A DNA stretch of 64,000 bases, from NCBI RefSeq assembly GCF_009497655.1, contig NZ_CP023317.1, positions 1,827,501-1,891,500 on the forward strand, in the 5' to 3' direction. Origin of the DNA: Priestia megaterium (GTDB lineage Bacteria > Bacillota > Bacilli > Bacillales > Bacillaceae_H). Shown here in pieces: positions 1-8,111 of the stretch (position 1 is its first letter; the number at the start of each line of letters is the position of its first letter). Made by a program: the position numbers and the translations under genes. The notes beneath the pieces are model-generated. The model was given only the letters and a program-made list of their open reading frames with translations. It was not told the origin of the DNA and searched no databases.

Positions 1-79
1 AATACTTGGAATCGTTTTTGTTATTACGATTGTAGCAGGATCTATTTGGATAATGACTTTTAACTCTCAAGTTCAATAA
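1..79 (+). CDS. Partial: C-terminus of a haem-copper oxidase subunit IV-like protein (CyoD/QoxD type)
   Basis: The second reading frame is open from the window edge to a TAA at 77-79 and encodes about 25 residues. They form one hydrophobic membrane segment ending GSIWIMTFNSQVQ. The GSxWIM pattern just before a short tail resembles the C-terminus of bacterial quinol oxidase subunit IV (E. coli CyoD, Bacillus QoxD). That family is a small three-helix accessory subunit of the terminal oxidase. A rho-independent terminator follows at once, so this is the end of an operon. A solitary haem A synthase gene 2 kb downstream fits a nearby haem-A-using oxidase. Too little sequence is present to be sure. 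Confidence 0.5.
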   Translation, partial: ILGIVFVITIVAGSIWIMTFNSQVQ

Positions 80-80
80 A

Positions 81-117
81 AATGGAGCCGTGTACGATGT
101 GCGCGGCTCCATTTTTT
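81..117 (+). terminator. Rho-independent terminator after the oxidase-like gene
   Basis: A 10-bp perfect stem (81-90 pairs with 104-113, AATGGAGCCG) is followed by a T-rich run. It starts two bases after the stop codon at 79. Confidence 0.85.
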
Positions 118-133
118 ATTAATTTCTATAACT

Positions 134-183
134 TGTGATAAAAATCACATACTTTCGCTTGCGCAAGAAGTACAATAAAAGTG
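134..183 (+). promoter_or_regulatory. FNR/CRP-type site with a class II promoter spacing, upstream of uspA
   Basis: TGTGA-TAAAAA-TCACA at 134-149 is a perfect inverted repeat matching the FNR/CRP consensus (TGTGA-N6-TCACA). A -10-like TACAAT lies at 171-176, which would put the start of transcription near 183. The dyad centre (141.5) is then about 41.5 bp upstream, the classical position for activation by FNR. No good -35 box is visible, as expected for an activator-dependent promoter. Inference: the universal stress protein gene downstream is induced under oxygen limitation. Confidence 0.65.
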
Positions 184-226
184 TAGCAAAGAAAGTTCTT
201 TATAAACGAATGTTAAAGGAGAGATT

Positions 227-724
227 ATGATGAATATGGCTTATCGTAACATCCTCGTAGCAGTAGACGGTTCTGTAGAAGCGGAGTGGGCATTCAAAAA
301 AGCAGTTAACAGTGCGACCAAAAATAACGCTCATTTGATAATTTGTCACGTTATCGATATACAGGCGTTAAGTCCATCACCTTATGCATTTTATATGGAT
401 ACACGCTTTCAAGATGCAGAGAAATTTGCTGAAGAACTTTTAACCAACTATAGTAACCTAGCCATTAAGGCTGGAGTAACGAAAGTCGAGACCTTAATTG
501 AACACGGTTCTCCTAAAACAAAAATATCTAAAAAAATTGCTCCCGATAAGCACGTTGATTTAATTGTATGCGGTGCAACCGGGTTAAACGCGGTAGAGCG
601 TATCTTAATCGGAAGTGTATCTCAGCATATTTTGCGCTATGCAAAATGTGATGTGTTAATCGTTCGCACTCCTAAAGAAGCTGAAGAGGAATCAAAGCCT
701 TTACAAGTAGAACTAACAGAGTAG
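227..724 (+). CDS. Universal stress protein, UspA family
   Basis: A 165-residue single-domain Usp fold. The N-terminus YRNILVAVDGS is the standard first strand and loop. The ATP-binding signature G-x2-G-x9-G-S is visible as GATGLNAVERILIGS, followed by the closing strand CDVLIVR. A short acidic tail follows. The start is chosen because AAAGGAGA (215-222) sits 4-7 bases ahead of two adjacent ATGs (227 and 230). Usp proteins are cytoplasmic and bind ATP; they support survival during starvation or respiratory stress. The gene is monocistronic: an FNR-like promoter precedes it and a repeat-borne terminator follows. A second Usp gene of the same family lies at 44255. Confidence 0.93.
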   Translation: MMNMAYRNILVAVDGSVEAEWAFKKAVNSATKNNAHLIICHVIDIQALSPSPYAFYMDTRFQDAEKFAEELLTNYSNLAIKAGVTKVETLIEHGSPKTKISKKIAPDKHVDLIVCGATGLNAVERILIGSVSQHILRYAKCDVLIVRTPKEAEEESKPLQVELTE

Positions 725-789
725 CAGACACAGACGAGAAATAAAACTTGTTGTACACAACAAAATACAAAGCTCTCACCATTTATTTA

Positions 790-930
790 AAGAGAGGGGA
801 TAAACGTATTTTAGTTAAAAGAAGATCCGAACAAGGAGTCAAGGTTCTCAAGAGAGAACGTGACTCGTTCGGATTTTTTTATTGTGATGGTGAATGTAGT
901 TTTCATGTATCCAGCTGTGGATTGAAGGGG
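790..930 (+). repeat. Dispersed intergenic repeat, copy A (terminator head only)
   Basis: Copy of a family also seen near 15.5, 37.4, 43.6, 44.8 and 51.9 kb. It shares the lead TATTTTAGTTAAAAGAAG, then ATCCGAAC ... GTTCGGAT hairpin arms, then a T run and a tract like TTGTGATGGTGAATGTAG. The GC-rich core found in copies B and E is absent. The open frames across it are by-products of the repeat. Confidence 0.75.
825..880 (+). terminator. Terminator-like hairpin in repeat copy A, downstream of uspA
   Basis: Three nested stem blocks pair: ATCCGAAC (825-832) with GTTCGGAT (867-874), GAGTC (836-840) with GACTC (862-866), and GTTCTC (844-849) with GAGAAC (854-859). A T run follows at 874-880. Confidence 0.7.
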
Positions 931-973
931 AATGGCAGAAAGAAAGGTGAGGATAGTAGAGCACATCAAACAT

Positions 974-998
974 GTTTATGAAAGAAGAAGAGGGGAAG
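974..998 (+). promoter_or_regulatory. Possible sigma-B-like promoter for the SDR gene
   Basis: GTTTAT (974-979), 13 bp, then GGGAAG (993-998) resembles the sigma-B pattern GTTTAA-N12-14-GGGTAT. The context is purine-rich, so a chance match is possible. The product resembles general-stress SDRs, which makes sigma-B control plausible. Confidence 0.3.
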
Positions 999-1060
999 AA
1001 CAAGCATATAGAAAACTTTTCCTTAGGTGGTTAAGGTTGATTTATAAAGGAGTGACGAAT

Positions 1061-1945
1061 ATGTCAAAGTTAAATAATCCATTAACTCAATATTTCCATG
1101 AAGACTATCCAAAACAGTATCAAGAACCGCCTGGTGTACAAAAAGAAATGAACGTCATCCCAGACTGCGGGGAGAACAGTTACATAGGTGCAGGTAAATT
1201 AAAAGGCAGAAAAGCTCTTGTAACAGGTGGAGATTCAGGTATTGGCCGAGCAGCAGCTATCGCTTACGCAAGAGAAGGAGCGGACGTTGCGCTTAATTAC
1301 TTGCCACAAGAGCAAGCAGATGCAGAAGAAGTACAAAAGCTTATTGAATCAGAAGGAAGAAAAGCCGTGCTCATACCTGGTGATGTAGGCGAAGAATTTT
1401 TTTGCAAGGAGCTAGTAGAAAAAGCTTATAAAGAATTAGATGGATTAGACGTTTTAGCGCTCGTAGCAGGTAAACAGCAGGCAGTAGAAGATCTTGCTGA
1501 TTTAGAAACGGATCAGCTGCGCAAAACCTTTGAAGTAAATGTATTCTCTTTATATTGGACCGTAAAAGCAGCGCTGCCTTATTTACCGGCAGGTGCTTCT
1601 ATTATTACCACAAGTTCTGTACAAGGCTATAGCCCAAGTCCTAATTTATTAGATTATGCAGCTACAAAGTTTGCCATTAACGGATTCACTCGCGGACTAG
1701 CCAAGCAATTAGCTCCAAAAGGTATTCGCGTTAACTCCGTTGCTCCAGGACCTATCTGGACGCCGCTTCAAATTTCTGGAGGGCAGCCAAGCGACGCTAT
1801 TCCAGGCTTTGGACAAGATACACCTTTGCAGCGTGCTGGTCAGCCGGTAGAGTTAGCAAATGTATACGTATTTTTAGCTTCAACGGATGCAAGCTACGTA
1901 ACAGCTCAAGTTTACGGAATTACAGGCGGAATAGAACTAGCTTAA
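1061..1945 (+). CDS. Short-chain dehydrogenase/reductase, general-stress type (YdaD/YhxC-like)
   Basis: A 294-aa classical SDR with the long N-terminal extension typical of Bacillus YdaD/YhxC-like enzymes ([18 protein letters not shown]). The Rossmann cofactor motif TGGDSGIG is visible near residue 55. The catalytic Ser lies in ITTSSVQG, with YAATK giving the Tyr-x3-Lys pair. The C-terminal [10 protein letters not shown] is also typical. These proteins are cytoplasmic NAD(P)-dependent oxidoreductases, often sigma-B controlled in B. subtilis; the substrate is unknown. The start at 1061 is preferred over upstream in-frame starts because AAAGGAGTGA sits just ahead of it and family similarity begins there. 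It converges on ctaA, with a shared terminator between them. Confidence 0.9.
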   Translation: MSKLNNPLTQYFHEDYPKQYQEPPGVQKEMNVIPDCGENSYIGAGKLKGRKALVTGGDSGIGRAAAIAYAREGADVALNYLPQEQADAEEVQKLIESEGRKAVLIPGDVGEEFFCKELVEKAYKELDGLDVLALVAGKQQAVEDLADLETDQLRKTFEVNVFSLYWTVKAALPYLPAGASIITTSSVQGYSPSPNLLDYAATKFAINGFTRGLAKQLAPKGIRVNSVAPGPIWTPLQISGGQPSDAIPGFGQDTPLQRAGQPVELANVYVFLASTDASYVTAQVYGITGGIELA

Positions 1946-1946
1946 A

Positions 1947-1990
1947 ACAAAAAACACGTGCAGTTATGAACTGCACGTGTTTTTTGTTTT
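1947..1990. terminator. Bidirectional terminator between the SDR gene and ctaA
   Basis: A 12-bp perfect stem ACACGTGCAGTT (1954-1965) pairs with 1969-1980. An A run precedes it and a T run follows, so it can end transcription from both converging genes. Confidence 0.9.
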
Positions 1991-2891
1991 ATCGTCTTTT
2001 ACCTTTTAAAGTTTGTACACAAATGTAGCTAAGCGTAGCGAATAACGCTGTAATAAATGCCGAGTGAGACAGTGTAGCAAAGACATTTAAACGAGACATG
2101 ACAACAAAGATACCGCTAAATATTTGAGCAAAGGTTAAAGCAACTGCAATGATGGACGCGTAGTAAATATCACGGCGAGTTTCTTTATACTGTTTGATAG
2201 CAGATACCATAATCCAAATGATAAGAACAAACAGCACAAGAGCAGCAAATCGGTGGGCAAAGTGAATGCCTGTTGTTCCTGATAGCTTTGGAATAAGAGT
2301 GTTGCCATAACAAGCAGGAAAGCTTGTACATGCTAAGCTTGCACCTTTGTGACGTACATATGCACCTAAATAAATATCGCAGTAGGTAAATATGAGCGTA
2401 AACCATGCGAGCCATCTAAATTTGCCTGTAACCGCTCCTTTAATAAAATGGTCCGAACGGTCCTTTTGAATAACAAAGATGGAAAGTAAAAATACACCGG
2501 TAAACGCAATAAGCGAAAGACCGAAATGCAGTGCTAGCGCCTCAGCTGACTGAGGCCAGATAACGGCAGAAGCCCCGAGCAATGACTCGATAACGATAAA
2601 TGCAATACTCATAATCGCTAAAATTTTCACTTCACGGTTTCTGCGATAACGAATCCAAGCCCAAATAGAAAATGCTAAAACAAGAAGACCTGCAAATGCG
2701 GTAATCAAACGATGCGTATATTCAATCATTGTTGCTACCGCGTATTCGGGTATTAACTGCCCGTTGCACAGTGGCCACTCATTTCCACATCCTAATCCAG
2801 ATCCTGTGGTTGTGACCAGACTGCCGGCAATCATTAAAATAAACATAACAATCGTTGTAAATATAGCTGTTATTTTAAATAAATTTCTCAT
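1989..2891 (-). CDS. ctaA: Haem A synthase (cytochrome oxidase assembly protein CtaA)
   Basis: A 300-aa polytopic membrane protein that converts haem O to haem A for aa3-type oxidases. Family residues are in place: C35 and C42 in the extracytoplasmic loop GCGNEWPLC, E57 and H60 in MIEYTHR, a His in ALHFGLSL, and C-terminal-half His residues in HFAHRFAAL and LSHSAF. A second Cys pair is visible in ACTSFPAC. Length and residue numbering match B. subtilis CtaA closely. In Bacillus ctaA is usually divergent from ctaB and beside the cta oxidase genes. Here it stands alone, with an oxidoreductase divergent to it, so it is probably a second copy serving an accessory oxidase. Confidence 0.93.
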   Translation of the reverse strand: MRNLFKITAIFTTIVMFILMIAGSLVTTTGSGLGCGNEWPLCNGQLIPEYAVATMIEYTHRLITAFAGLLVLAFSIWAWIRYRRNREVKILAIMSIAFIVIESLLGASAVIWPQSAEALALHFGLSLIAFTGVFLLSIFVIQKDRSDHFIKGAVTGKFRWLAWFTLIFTYCDIYLGAYVRHKGASLACTSFPACYGNTLIPKLSGTTGIHFAHRFAALVLFVLIIWIMVSAIKQYKETRRDIYYASIIAVALTFAQIFSGIFVVMSRLNVFATLSHSAFITALFATLSYICVQTLKGKRR

Positions 2892-2924
2892 ACGTTGACT
2901 CCCTTTGCTGAGTTACTAATTATG

Positions 2925-2953
2925 ACTATAGATTTGATGAATACGATAGTCAA
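2925..2953 (-). promoter_or_regulatory. Sigma-A promoter of ctaA
   Basis: On the minus strand, TTGACT (-35, 2948-2953), a 17-bp spacer and TATAGT (-10, 2925-2930) form a near-consensus promoter about 35 bp ahead of the ctaA start. The rest of the gap to 3264 is AT-rich and must hold the promoter of the rightward oxidoreductase gene; I see no convincing boxes for it. Confidence 0.75.
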
Positions 2954-3264
2954 GTAGTAGAGCGTAATTAACAAATAACTGTCACAAACTCGCACATGTT
3001 TACCTTAAAATTTATGTCAGAAAAGCTTTCTTCCTTAAACTTTGTAATGGTTTTTTCCTTTTAAACGATGTAAATATGCTTTCATACATAAGATATAAAA
3101 AAATTATATTAGTGATTTTATACAATTTGCAAAAAAAACTTTAGAGAGAATGGAGATACAATCATATTCCAAAAGTGATAATATAAATATACATTAAACG
3201 ATGTTATAAAACCTATCATTTTGTGTAAGGTTTAAAATAAACTTTATTGAAAGGAGAGATAACA

Positions 3265-4701
3265 ATGAGCTTAGAAGCTTTAAATAAAAGAGTAGAAACC
3301 GATCTGTCTTACCTTTCTTTCAGGAAACCAACAGAAGCAAGGCCAATCATCCCTAAGAGCGGACGCGTATACGATGTAATCATTATTGGAGGAGGTCAAA
3401 GCGGTTTAGGAACGGCGTTTGGTTTGCTGCGAGAACGCGTGTCGAATATTCTTGTTATTGATGAAAACCGTTCGGGTTTAGAAGGGCCGTGGGAAACGTA
3501 TGCGCGAATGATTACGCTGAGAACACCAAAAAACTTAACATCTATCGATTTAGGAATTCCTTCACTGACGTTTCAAGCGTGGTGGGAAGCACAATTTGGC
3601 TCAGGAGGATGGGAAGCTCTTGACAAAATTCCAAGAGGAGACTGGATGAATTATTTACGCTGGTATCGGAGCATTCTTAACCTCCCTGTGGCAAATGAAA
3701 TAAAATTAACGTTAATTGAGCCGGGAGAAACAGGTATTCATCGCTTGCATATTGAAGGGAATGGAGCTTCGTGTCCTACACTGATGGCACGTAAAGTTAT
3801 ACTAGCTACAGGAATTCAAGGAGGAGGAGAGTGGCACGTCCCGCCTATGATTTCTGAAAAGTTGCCGCCTCATCTTTATTCTCATACTTCACAAACGATT
3901 GATTTTACTACGTTAAAGAACAAAAAAGTAGCTGTTTTAGGAGGAGGAGCTTCGGCGTTTGATAACGCCAACTATGCGCTTTCCGAAGGAGTTGCTGAAG
4001 CTCATGTATTTGTTCGCCGAAAAGAACTTCCGCGTATTAATCCAATCAGACAAATGGAAGCTTCAGGAATGATTGAGCGTTTTCATGCTTTGTCAGATGC
4101 TGAAAAATATGAAGTAATGGCTCATTTTTTCGAATACAATCAGCCGCCTACGAATGATACATTTGGACGCGCTTCCTCATGGCCAGGTTTTCATTTGCAC
4201 GTACATGCACCGTGGCTCGATGTCGAAGAAAAACAGAACAAAGCAGTTGTAACAACTCCTCAGGGAGTCTTTACATTTGACTATTTAATTATTAGCACAG
4301 GCCTTCTAACAGATCCGGCTCTTCGTCCAGAATTACGCCTTGTTGAAAAACACATCGCCCGCTGGAGCGATCATTACAAAGCACCGCATGAAATTGCCAA
4401 TCCAGTATTGGATGCCCACCCTTACCTTAGTAATGGCTTTGCTTTTTCAAATCGCAATGGGGAAGGTCAAAAAATGGTATATGGCCTTTTTGCTTTTAAT
4501 TATTCTGCTTTAATTAGCTGTGGAATTTCTGCTTCCGCTCTTTCAGGGCTGAAATATGCGATACCAAAGCTCGTATCAGAAGTCGCCAATCAGCTTTTTA
4601 TTGATAACCGCCATGAGAATTTAACCAATTTCTTTGACTATAATGAGCCTGAATTTATCGGCAACTGGTCAAAAGACGCTAATCAAGTGAAAACAACATA
4701 A
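3265..4701 (+). CDS. FAD/NAD(P)-binding oxidoreductase, flavin-containing monooxygenase-like
   Basis: A 478-aa two-dinucleotide-binding-domain flavoprotein. The FAD site is IIIGGGQSGLG near residue 45, and the NAD(P) site is VAVLGGGASAFD near residue 230. A FVRRKELPRI segment after the second site is typical of CzcO/FMO-like enzymes. The start at 3265 follows GAAAGGAGAGATAACA; an in-frame TTG at 3249 lies on the SD side and is less likely. The substrate cannot be read from the sequence. No partner gene is obvious: ctaA is divergent and a small MpsC-like gene follows 37 bp downstream, possibly co-transcribed. Confidence 0.8.
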   Translation: MSLEALNKRVETDLSYLSFRKPTEARPIIPKSGRVYDVIIIGGGQSGLGTAFGLLRERVSNILVIDENRSGLEGPWETYARMITLRTPKNLTSIDLGIPSLTFQAWWEAQFGSGGWEALDKIPRGDWMNYLRWYRSILNLPVANEIKLTLIEPGETGIHRLHIEGNGASCPTLMARKVILATGIQGGGEWHVPPMISEKLPPHLYSHTSQTIDFTTLKNKKVAVLGGGASAFDNANYALSEGVAEAHVFVRRKELPRINPIRQMEASGMIERFHALSDAEKYEVMAHFFEYNQPPTNDTFGRASSWPGFHLHVHAPWLDVEEKQNKAVVTTPQGVFTFDYLIISTGLLTDPALRPELRLVEKHIARWSDHYKAPHEIANPVLDAHPYLSNGFAFSNRNGEGQKMVYGLFAFNYSALISCGISASALSGLKYAIPKLVSEVANQLFIDNRHENLTNFFDYNEPEFIGNWSKDANQVKTT

Positions 4702-4738
4702 TAAAACTACATTTTTAACAATGAAAAAGGTGAAGCAT

Positions 4739-5065
4739 ATGGAGCCGATCTCTAAAAAGAAGATAGCTACTTTGTATACTCAAATTAGCCAAGAAATTTT
4801 TAATGTAGGCGTGAATACTCAAAAAATAGATATTATTGATAATAAAATTCTGATACTAGCTCAATCAAAAAGAATGCCAGCGCTAGACGCCCTCAGTGAA
4901 GAATACAGAGAATTAGTGATGTCTCTTGATGCGGCTTTGTCGACTAAATATAAAAAAATGCTAAAGCAAAAAGTGGAGCTATTATTCGATATCCAGGTCA
5001 CTTCTTTATTTAGAGATTATGATCCTGCTACTGAGAATTCTTGTACGGTTATTTGCTTTAAATAA
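4739..5065 (+). CDS. Small MpsC/DUF2294-like protein
   Basis: A 108-aa soluble protein that resembles the DUF2294/MpsC domain: an amphipathic first helix (IATLYTQISQEIFNVGVN), a central D-x-I-L-I-L-A strand, then the R-x-L-V-M-x-L-D-A-A-L helix and a C-terminal VTSLFRDYDP motif. In Staphylococcus MpsC belongs to a membrane-potential-generating system, but free-standing copies are common in Bacillus and their role is unclear. The start at 4739 follows AAAGGTGA at the right spacing; an upstream ATG at 4721 overlaps the SD. No mpsA/mpsB-like genes are visible nearby. Confidence 0.65.
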   Translation: MEPISKKKIATLYTQISQEIFNVGVNTQKIDIIDNKILILAQSKRMPALDALSEEYRELVMSLDAALSTKYKKMLKQKVELLFDIQVTSLFRDYDPATENSCTVICFK

Positions 5066-5155
5066 CTTCTATATATAAATGGCAAAACGTTCGATGAAAT
5101 CGTTTGTTTTGCAAAAAACGTAAAAGACGGATGCTTATCTTCTGTTTACAGAAGC

Positions 5156-5207
5156 AAAGAGCCGTGAAGATAGAAGGGTTTCCTTCTGTTTTCACGGCTC
5201 TTTTTAT
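5156..5207 (+). terminator. Rho-independent terminator after the MpsC-like gene
   Basis: Long hairpin: AGAGCCGTGAA pairs with TTCACGGCTCT, with a further AGAAGG/CCTTCT block near the loop. A T run follows. Confidence 0.85.
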
Positions 5208-5236
5208 ACATATTTTCATAAAAAAGGAGTGGGGAA

Positions 5237-5284
5237 ATGACTGAATATACACTTGTTGATAAAGCGGCTGTAAAAACTAGTTAA
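5237..5284 (+). CDS. Possible 15-codon leader peptide ahead of the purine permease
   Basis: An ATG at 5237 follows an excellent SD (AAAAAGGAGTGGGG) and opens a frame MTEYTLVDKAAVKTS ending in TAA at 5284, 36 bp before the permease start. It is too short to judge by similarity. It could be a translated leader, a decayed gene start, or chance. No purine riboswitch aptamer was recognised in this leader. Confidence 0.3.
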   Translation: MTEYTLVDKAAVKTS

Positions 5285-5320
5285 AAAAATCCAATCGATC
5301 ATTAAAGGAGTGAAAAGCAA

Positions 5321-6697
5321 GTGGCGATGAATGAAAAAATGGAAACTCAGCATATGGAACTAACAAAAAAATCAGCACCTAATCCTTCATGGGTAGATAA
5401 GCTGTTTCATTTAACAGAACGTAAAACAGATGTAAAAACAGAAATTCTTGCGGGAATTACGACTTTTGTGACGATGAGCTATATTATCTTTGTTAATCCG
5501 ACGATTTTAGCAGATGCAGGCATTCCAAAAGAAGCGGCAATTGCGGCAACAATTTTTGCCACTGTTTTTGCAACTCTTTTGTTTGCATTGTGGGCGAACA
5601 TGCCTATTGCAGTTGCACCGGGAATGGGGCTAAACGCTTTTTTTACGTATACAGTGGTATTGGGTGAAGGGTTAACGTGGCAAACAGGTTTAGGAGCCGT
5701 ATTTATTTCAGGGGTTGTATTTTTTATTTTAACCATAACAGGCTTACGCAAGAAGATTATTGAAGGGATACCCGCTATTTTAAAAAGTGCTATTTCCGTT
5801 GGAATCGGTCTATTTATTGCTTTTATCGGTTTTAAGCAAGCTGGAATTATTGTAAGCAACAAAGAAAATTTAGTAGCGCTTGGACAACTGACAAAACCGG
5901 GCCCATTACTTGCTTTATTAGGTTTTATCGCGGTAACTGTATTAACTGCTCGAAAAATTAAAGGAGCTGCTTTGATTAGTATTTTACTAGTATCAATTGC
6001 AGGGATGGTGCTGGGCATAGTAGAAGCACCTAAAAGCATCAGCAGCGTTGTTTCGTTTTCAGTGCCAAGCATGTCAGAAACTTTTTTACAAATGGATATT
6101 AAATCTGCTCTCCATTACGGTCTTTTCTCTATTATTTTTTCATTTACGCTTGTGGAGCTATTTGATAATTTAGGATCGATGATTGGATTATCTAAAAAAG
6201 CTGGACTAATGGATGAAAAAGGAGAAATTAAAGGGTTAGATAAAGCGCTTATGGCAGATTCTCTTGCGACTGTAGCCAGTGCTGCTATGGGATCTACCGC
6301 AATGAACGCGTATGTAGAAAACGCGGCGGGAATTGCAGAAGGAGGCAAAACGGGTCTTAAAGCACTGGTTGTTGCCATGCTGTTTTTAGTCAGTATTTTG
6401 TTCACTCCATTGATCAGCATTATTCCTGCTTTTGCTACAGCGCCTATTTTAATTATGGTTGGAGCTCTCATGTTAACAGAAATTAAAAACATTCCTCTCG
6501 ACGAAATAACAGATGCTGTACCTGCTTTTTGCACCATTATTTTGATGCCGTTAACGTTTAGTATCGGCGAAGGCTTAGCGCTAGGGTTTTTATCTTATAC
6601 GTTCGTTAAATTGTTAGTCGGCAAGGCGAAAGAAATCCACTGGATTATGTACATCATTAGCGCCGCTTTTATTATCAACTTCATCTGGGCTGCCTGA
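5321..6697 (+). CDS. NCS2/AzgA-family purine permease (PbuG/PbuO-like)
   Basis: A 458-aa integral membrane protein with about 12-14 helices, in the AzgA branch of nucleobase transporters (guanine/hypoxanthine or adenine uptake with protons). Diagnostic segments are TFVTMSYIIFVNPTIL in the first helix, PGMGLNAFFTYTV, and the second-repeat VELFDNLGSMIG. The GTG start at 5321 is supported by AAAGGAGTGA seven bases upstream. Substrate choice within PbuG/PbuO cannot be decided here. It is monocistronic, with a terminator shared with the convergent gene at 6777. A possible short leader ORF precedes it. Confidence 0.9.
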   Translation: MAMNEKMETQHMELTKKSAPNPSWVDKLFHLTERKTDVKTEILAGITTFVTMSYIIFVNPTILADAGIPKEAAIAATIFATVFATLLFALWANMPIAVAPGMGLNAFFTYTVVLGEGLTWQTGLGAVFISGVVFFILTITGLRKKIIEGIPAILKSAISVGIGLFIAFIGFKQAGIIVSNKENLVALGQLTKPGPLLALLGFIAVTVLTARKIKGAALISILLVSIAGMVLGIVEAPKSISSVVSFSVPSMSETFLQMDIKSALHYGLFSIIFSFTLVELFDNLGSMIGLSKKAGLMDEKGEIKGLDKALMADSLATVASAAMGSTAMNAYVENAAGIAEGGKTGLKALVVAMLFLVSILFTPLISIIPAFATAPILIMVGALMLTEIKNIPLDEITDAVPAFCTIILMPLTFSIGEGLALGFLSYTFVKLLVGKAKEIHWIMYIISAAFIINFIWAA

Positions 6698-6712
6698 GCG
6701 CATATATCTAGA

Positions 6713-6747
6713 GCAAAAAAGACTTCTCAGCTGAGAAGTCTTTTTTA
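6713..6747. terminator. Bidirectional terminator
   Basis: A 20-bp perfect palindrome (GACTTCTCAGCTGAGAAGTC, 6721-6740) flanked by A and T runs lies between two convergent transporter genes. Confidence 0.9.
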
Positions 6748-6776
6748 CTGTTCGTGTAGATTTTAATTTCTCTCCC

Positions 6777-8111
6777 TTACAGAAATAAAAGATAGCGAAG
6801 GAAGATATATAACGTTGAAATCAAAAGAGATACGAGTGTGATTGGAGCTCCAATTTTTAAGAAATCCATAAATGAAAATTTATGTCCTTTTTTTACAGCC
6901 ATGCCAGCTACAATGACGTTGGCAGATGCTCCAATTAACGTACCGTTTCCTCCCAAACATGCTCCTAGAGCCAGTGACCACCATAGTACACTGATTTGAG
7001 CAGAATCAGGGCTCATTCCCATTCCGTGAGCCATATCTTGAATAAGCGGAATCATTGTAGCAACAAAAGGAATGTTGTCAATAACAGCTGATGCAATTCC
7101 GCTAATCCACAAAATCAGATAAGCTGACAGTGCAATATTGCCGTCTGTAACGTTCAACGCGCCGGCAGCCAGCTTTTTAATAATGCCTACATCGATTAAT
7201 CCTCCGACAAGAATAAATAAACCAGCAAAGAAAATAATCGTTGTCCATTCAACAGAATCAAATGCACTTTCTACTTCATCATGAGTTCGTAATCCAATTA
7301 CCAATAACACAGCTGCACCCGTAATGGCTACCATAGCCGCATCGATATGTAAAACGGAGTGCAGGGTAAAACCTAGAATCGTTAATACTAATACCGTTAA
7401 CGATTTTTTCATTAAAGCGGAATCTTGAATATAATCTTTTTCATTTAAACTCATTAGCTCTTGTTTTTTACTATCTTCTACTTTTAATTTTTTACGATAA
7501 ATAAGAACAAGAATTCCTAGTGTAACAACACCGATAATTAGTACTGCAGGAGCTAAATTTAATAAAAAAGCGTTAAAATCAAGATGAGGATTCGCTGCCC
7601 CAATCATGATATTCGGTGGATCTCCTATTAAAGTTGCTGTTCCTCCAATATTTGAAAACAGCACTTCTGAAATAAGAAATGGAAAAGGGTTAATATTTAA
7701 GATAGTAGTGATTGAAAATGTAACCGGAACAATTAACAACACCGTTGTTACATTGTCTAAAAAAGCGGATCCGACACCTGTTAAAATCGATAAAATAACT
7801 AGAATTCTAACTGGATCACCTTTAGCAATTTTCGCCGACTTGATGGCTGCGTATTGAAACACGCCTGTTTTGTTTGTGATGCCGACTAAAATCATCATAC
7901 CCATAAGAAGGACAATCGTTTCCCATTGAATGTGCTCCATAATGGCCTTATTAAAGTCAACAATACCTAACAGAATCATCAATATAGCACCTAAAAGAGC
8001 TGCTGAAGCGCGATTGATCTTTTCGGTCATAATCAAAAAATATGTAATGATAAATATAATAATGGCTGCGTATACATGAAAACTTGTAATGTGTTGAATT
8101 GCATTGTGCAT
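6777..8111 (-). CDS. ArsB/NhaD-family ion transporter
   Basis: A polytopic protein of 444 aa (452 from the in-frame ATG at 8135) of the ion-transporter superfamily that includes NhaD and ArsB. Visible signatures are FLDNVTTVLLIVPVTF, GGTATLIGDPPNIMIG and the second-repeat IDNIPFVATMIPL plus GGNGTLIGASANVIVAG. Such inverted-repeat DN motifs are typical. Family members move Na+/H+ or arsenite; the ion is not predictable here. I prefer the ATG at 8111 because CAGG lies about 8 bases upstream and the first helix starts soon after; the 8135 start has no SD. A long leader precedes it. Confidence 0.82.
   Translation of the reverse strand: MHNAIQHITSFHVYAAIIIFIITYFLIMTEKINRASAALLGAILMILLGIVDFNKAIMEHIQWETIVLLMGMMILVGITNKTGVFQYAAIKSAKIAKGDPVRILVILSILTGVGSAFLDNVTTVLLIVPVTFSITTILNINPFPFLISEVLFSNIGGTATLIGDPPNIMIGAANPHLDFNAFLLNLAPAVLIIGVVTLGILVLIYRKKLKVEDSKKQELMSLNEKDYIQDSALMKKSLTVLVLTILGFTLHSVLHIDAAMVAITGAAVLLVIGLRTHDEVESAFDSVEWTTIIFFAGLFILVGGLIDVGIIKKLAAGALNVTDGNIALSAYLILWISGIASAVIDNIPFVATMIPLIQDMAHGMGMSPDSAQISVLWWSLALGACLGGNGTLIGASANVIVAGMAVKKGHKFSFMDFLKIGAPITLVSLLISTLYIFLRYLLFL

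Noticed and set aside
748-981. 77-codon frame after uspA
   Set aside because: It runs through the terminator hairpin of repeat copy A, has no SD and no family resemblance.
5058-5252. 64-codon minus-strand frame
   Set aside because: It reads through the terminator stem after the MpsC-like gene and has no SD.
5479-6537. Long minus-strand frames opposite the purine permease
   Set aside because: Antisense shadows of a membrane-protein gene; no SD and unlikely composition.
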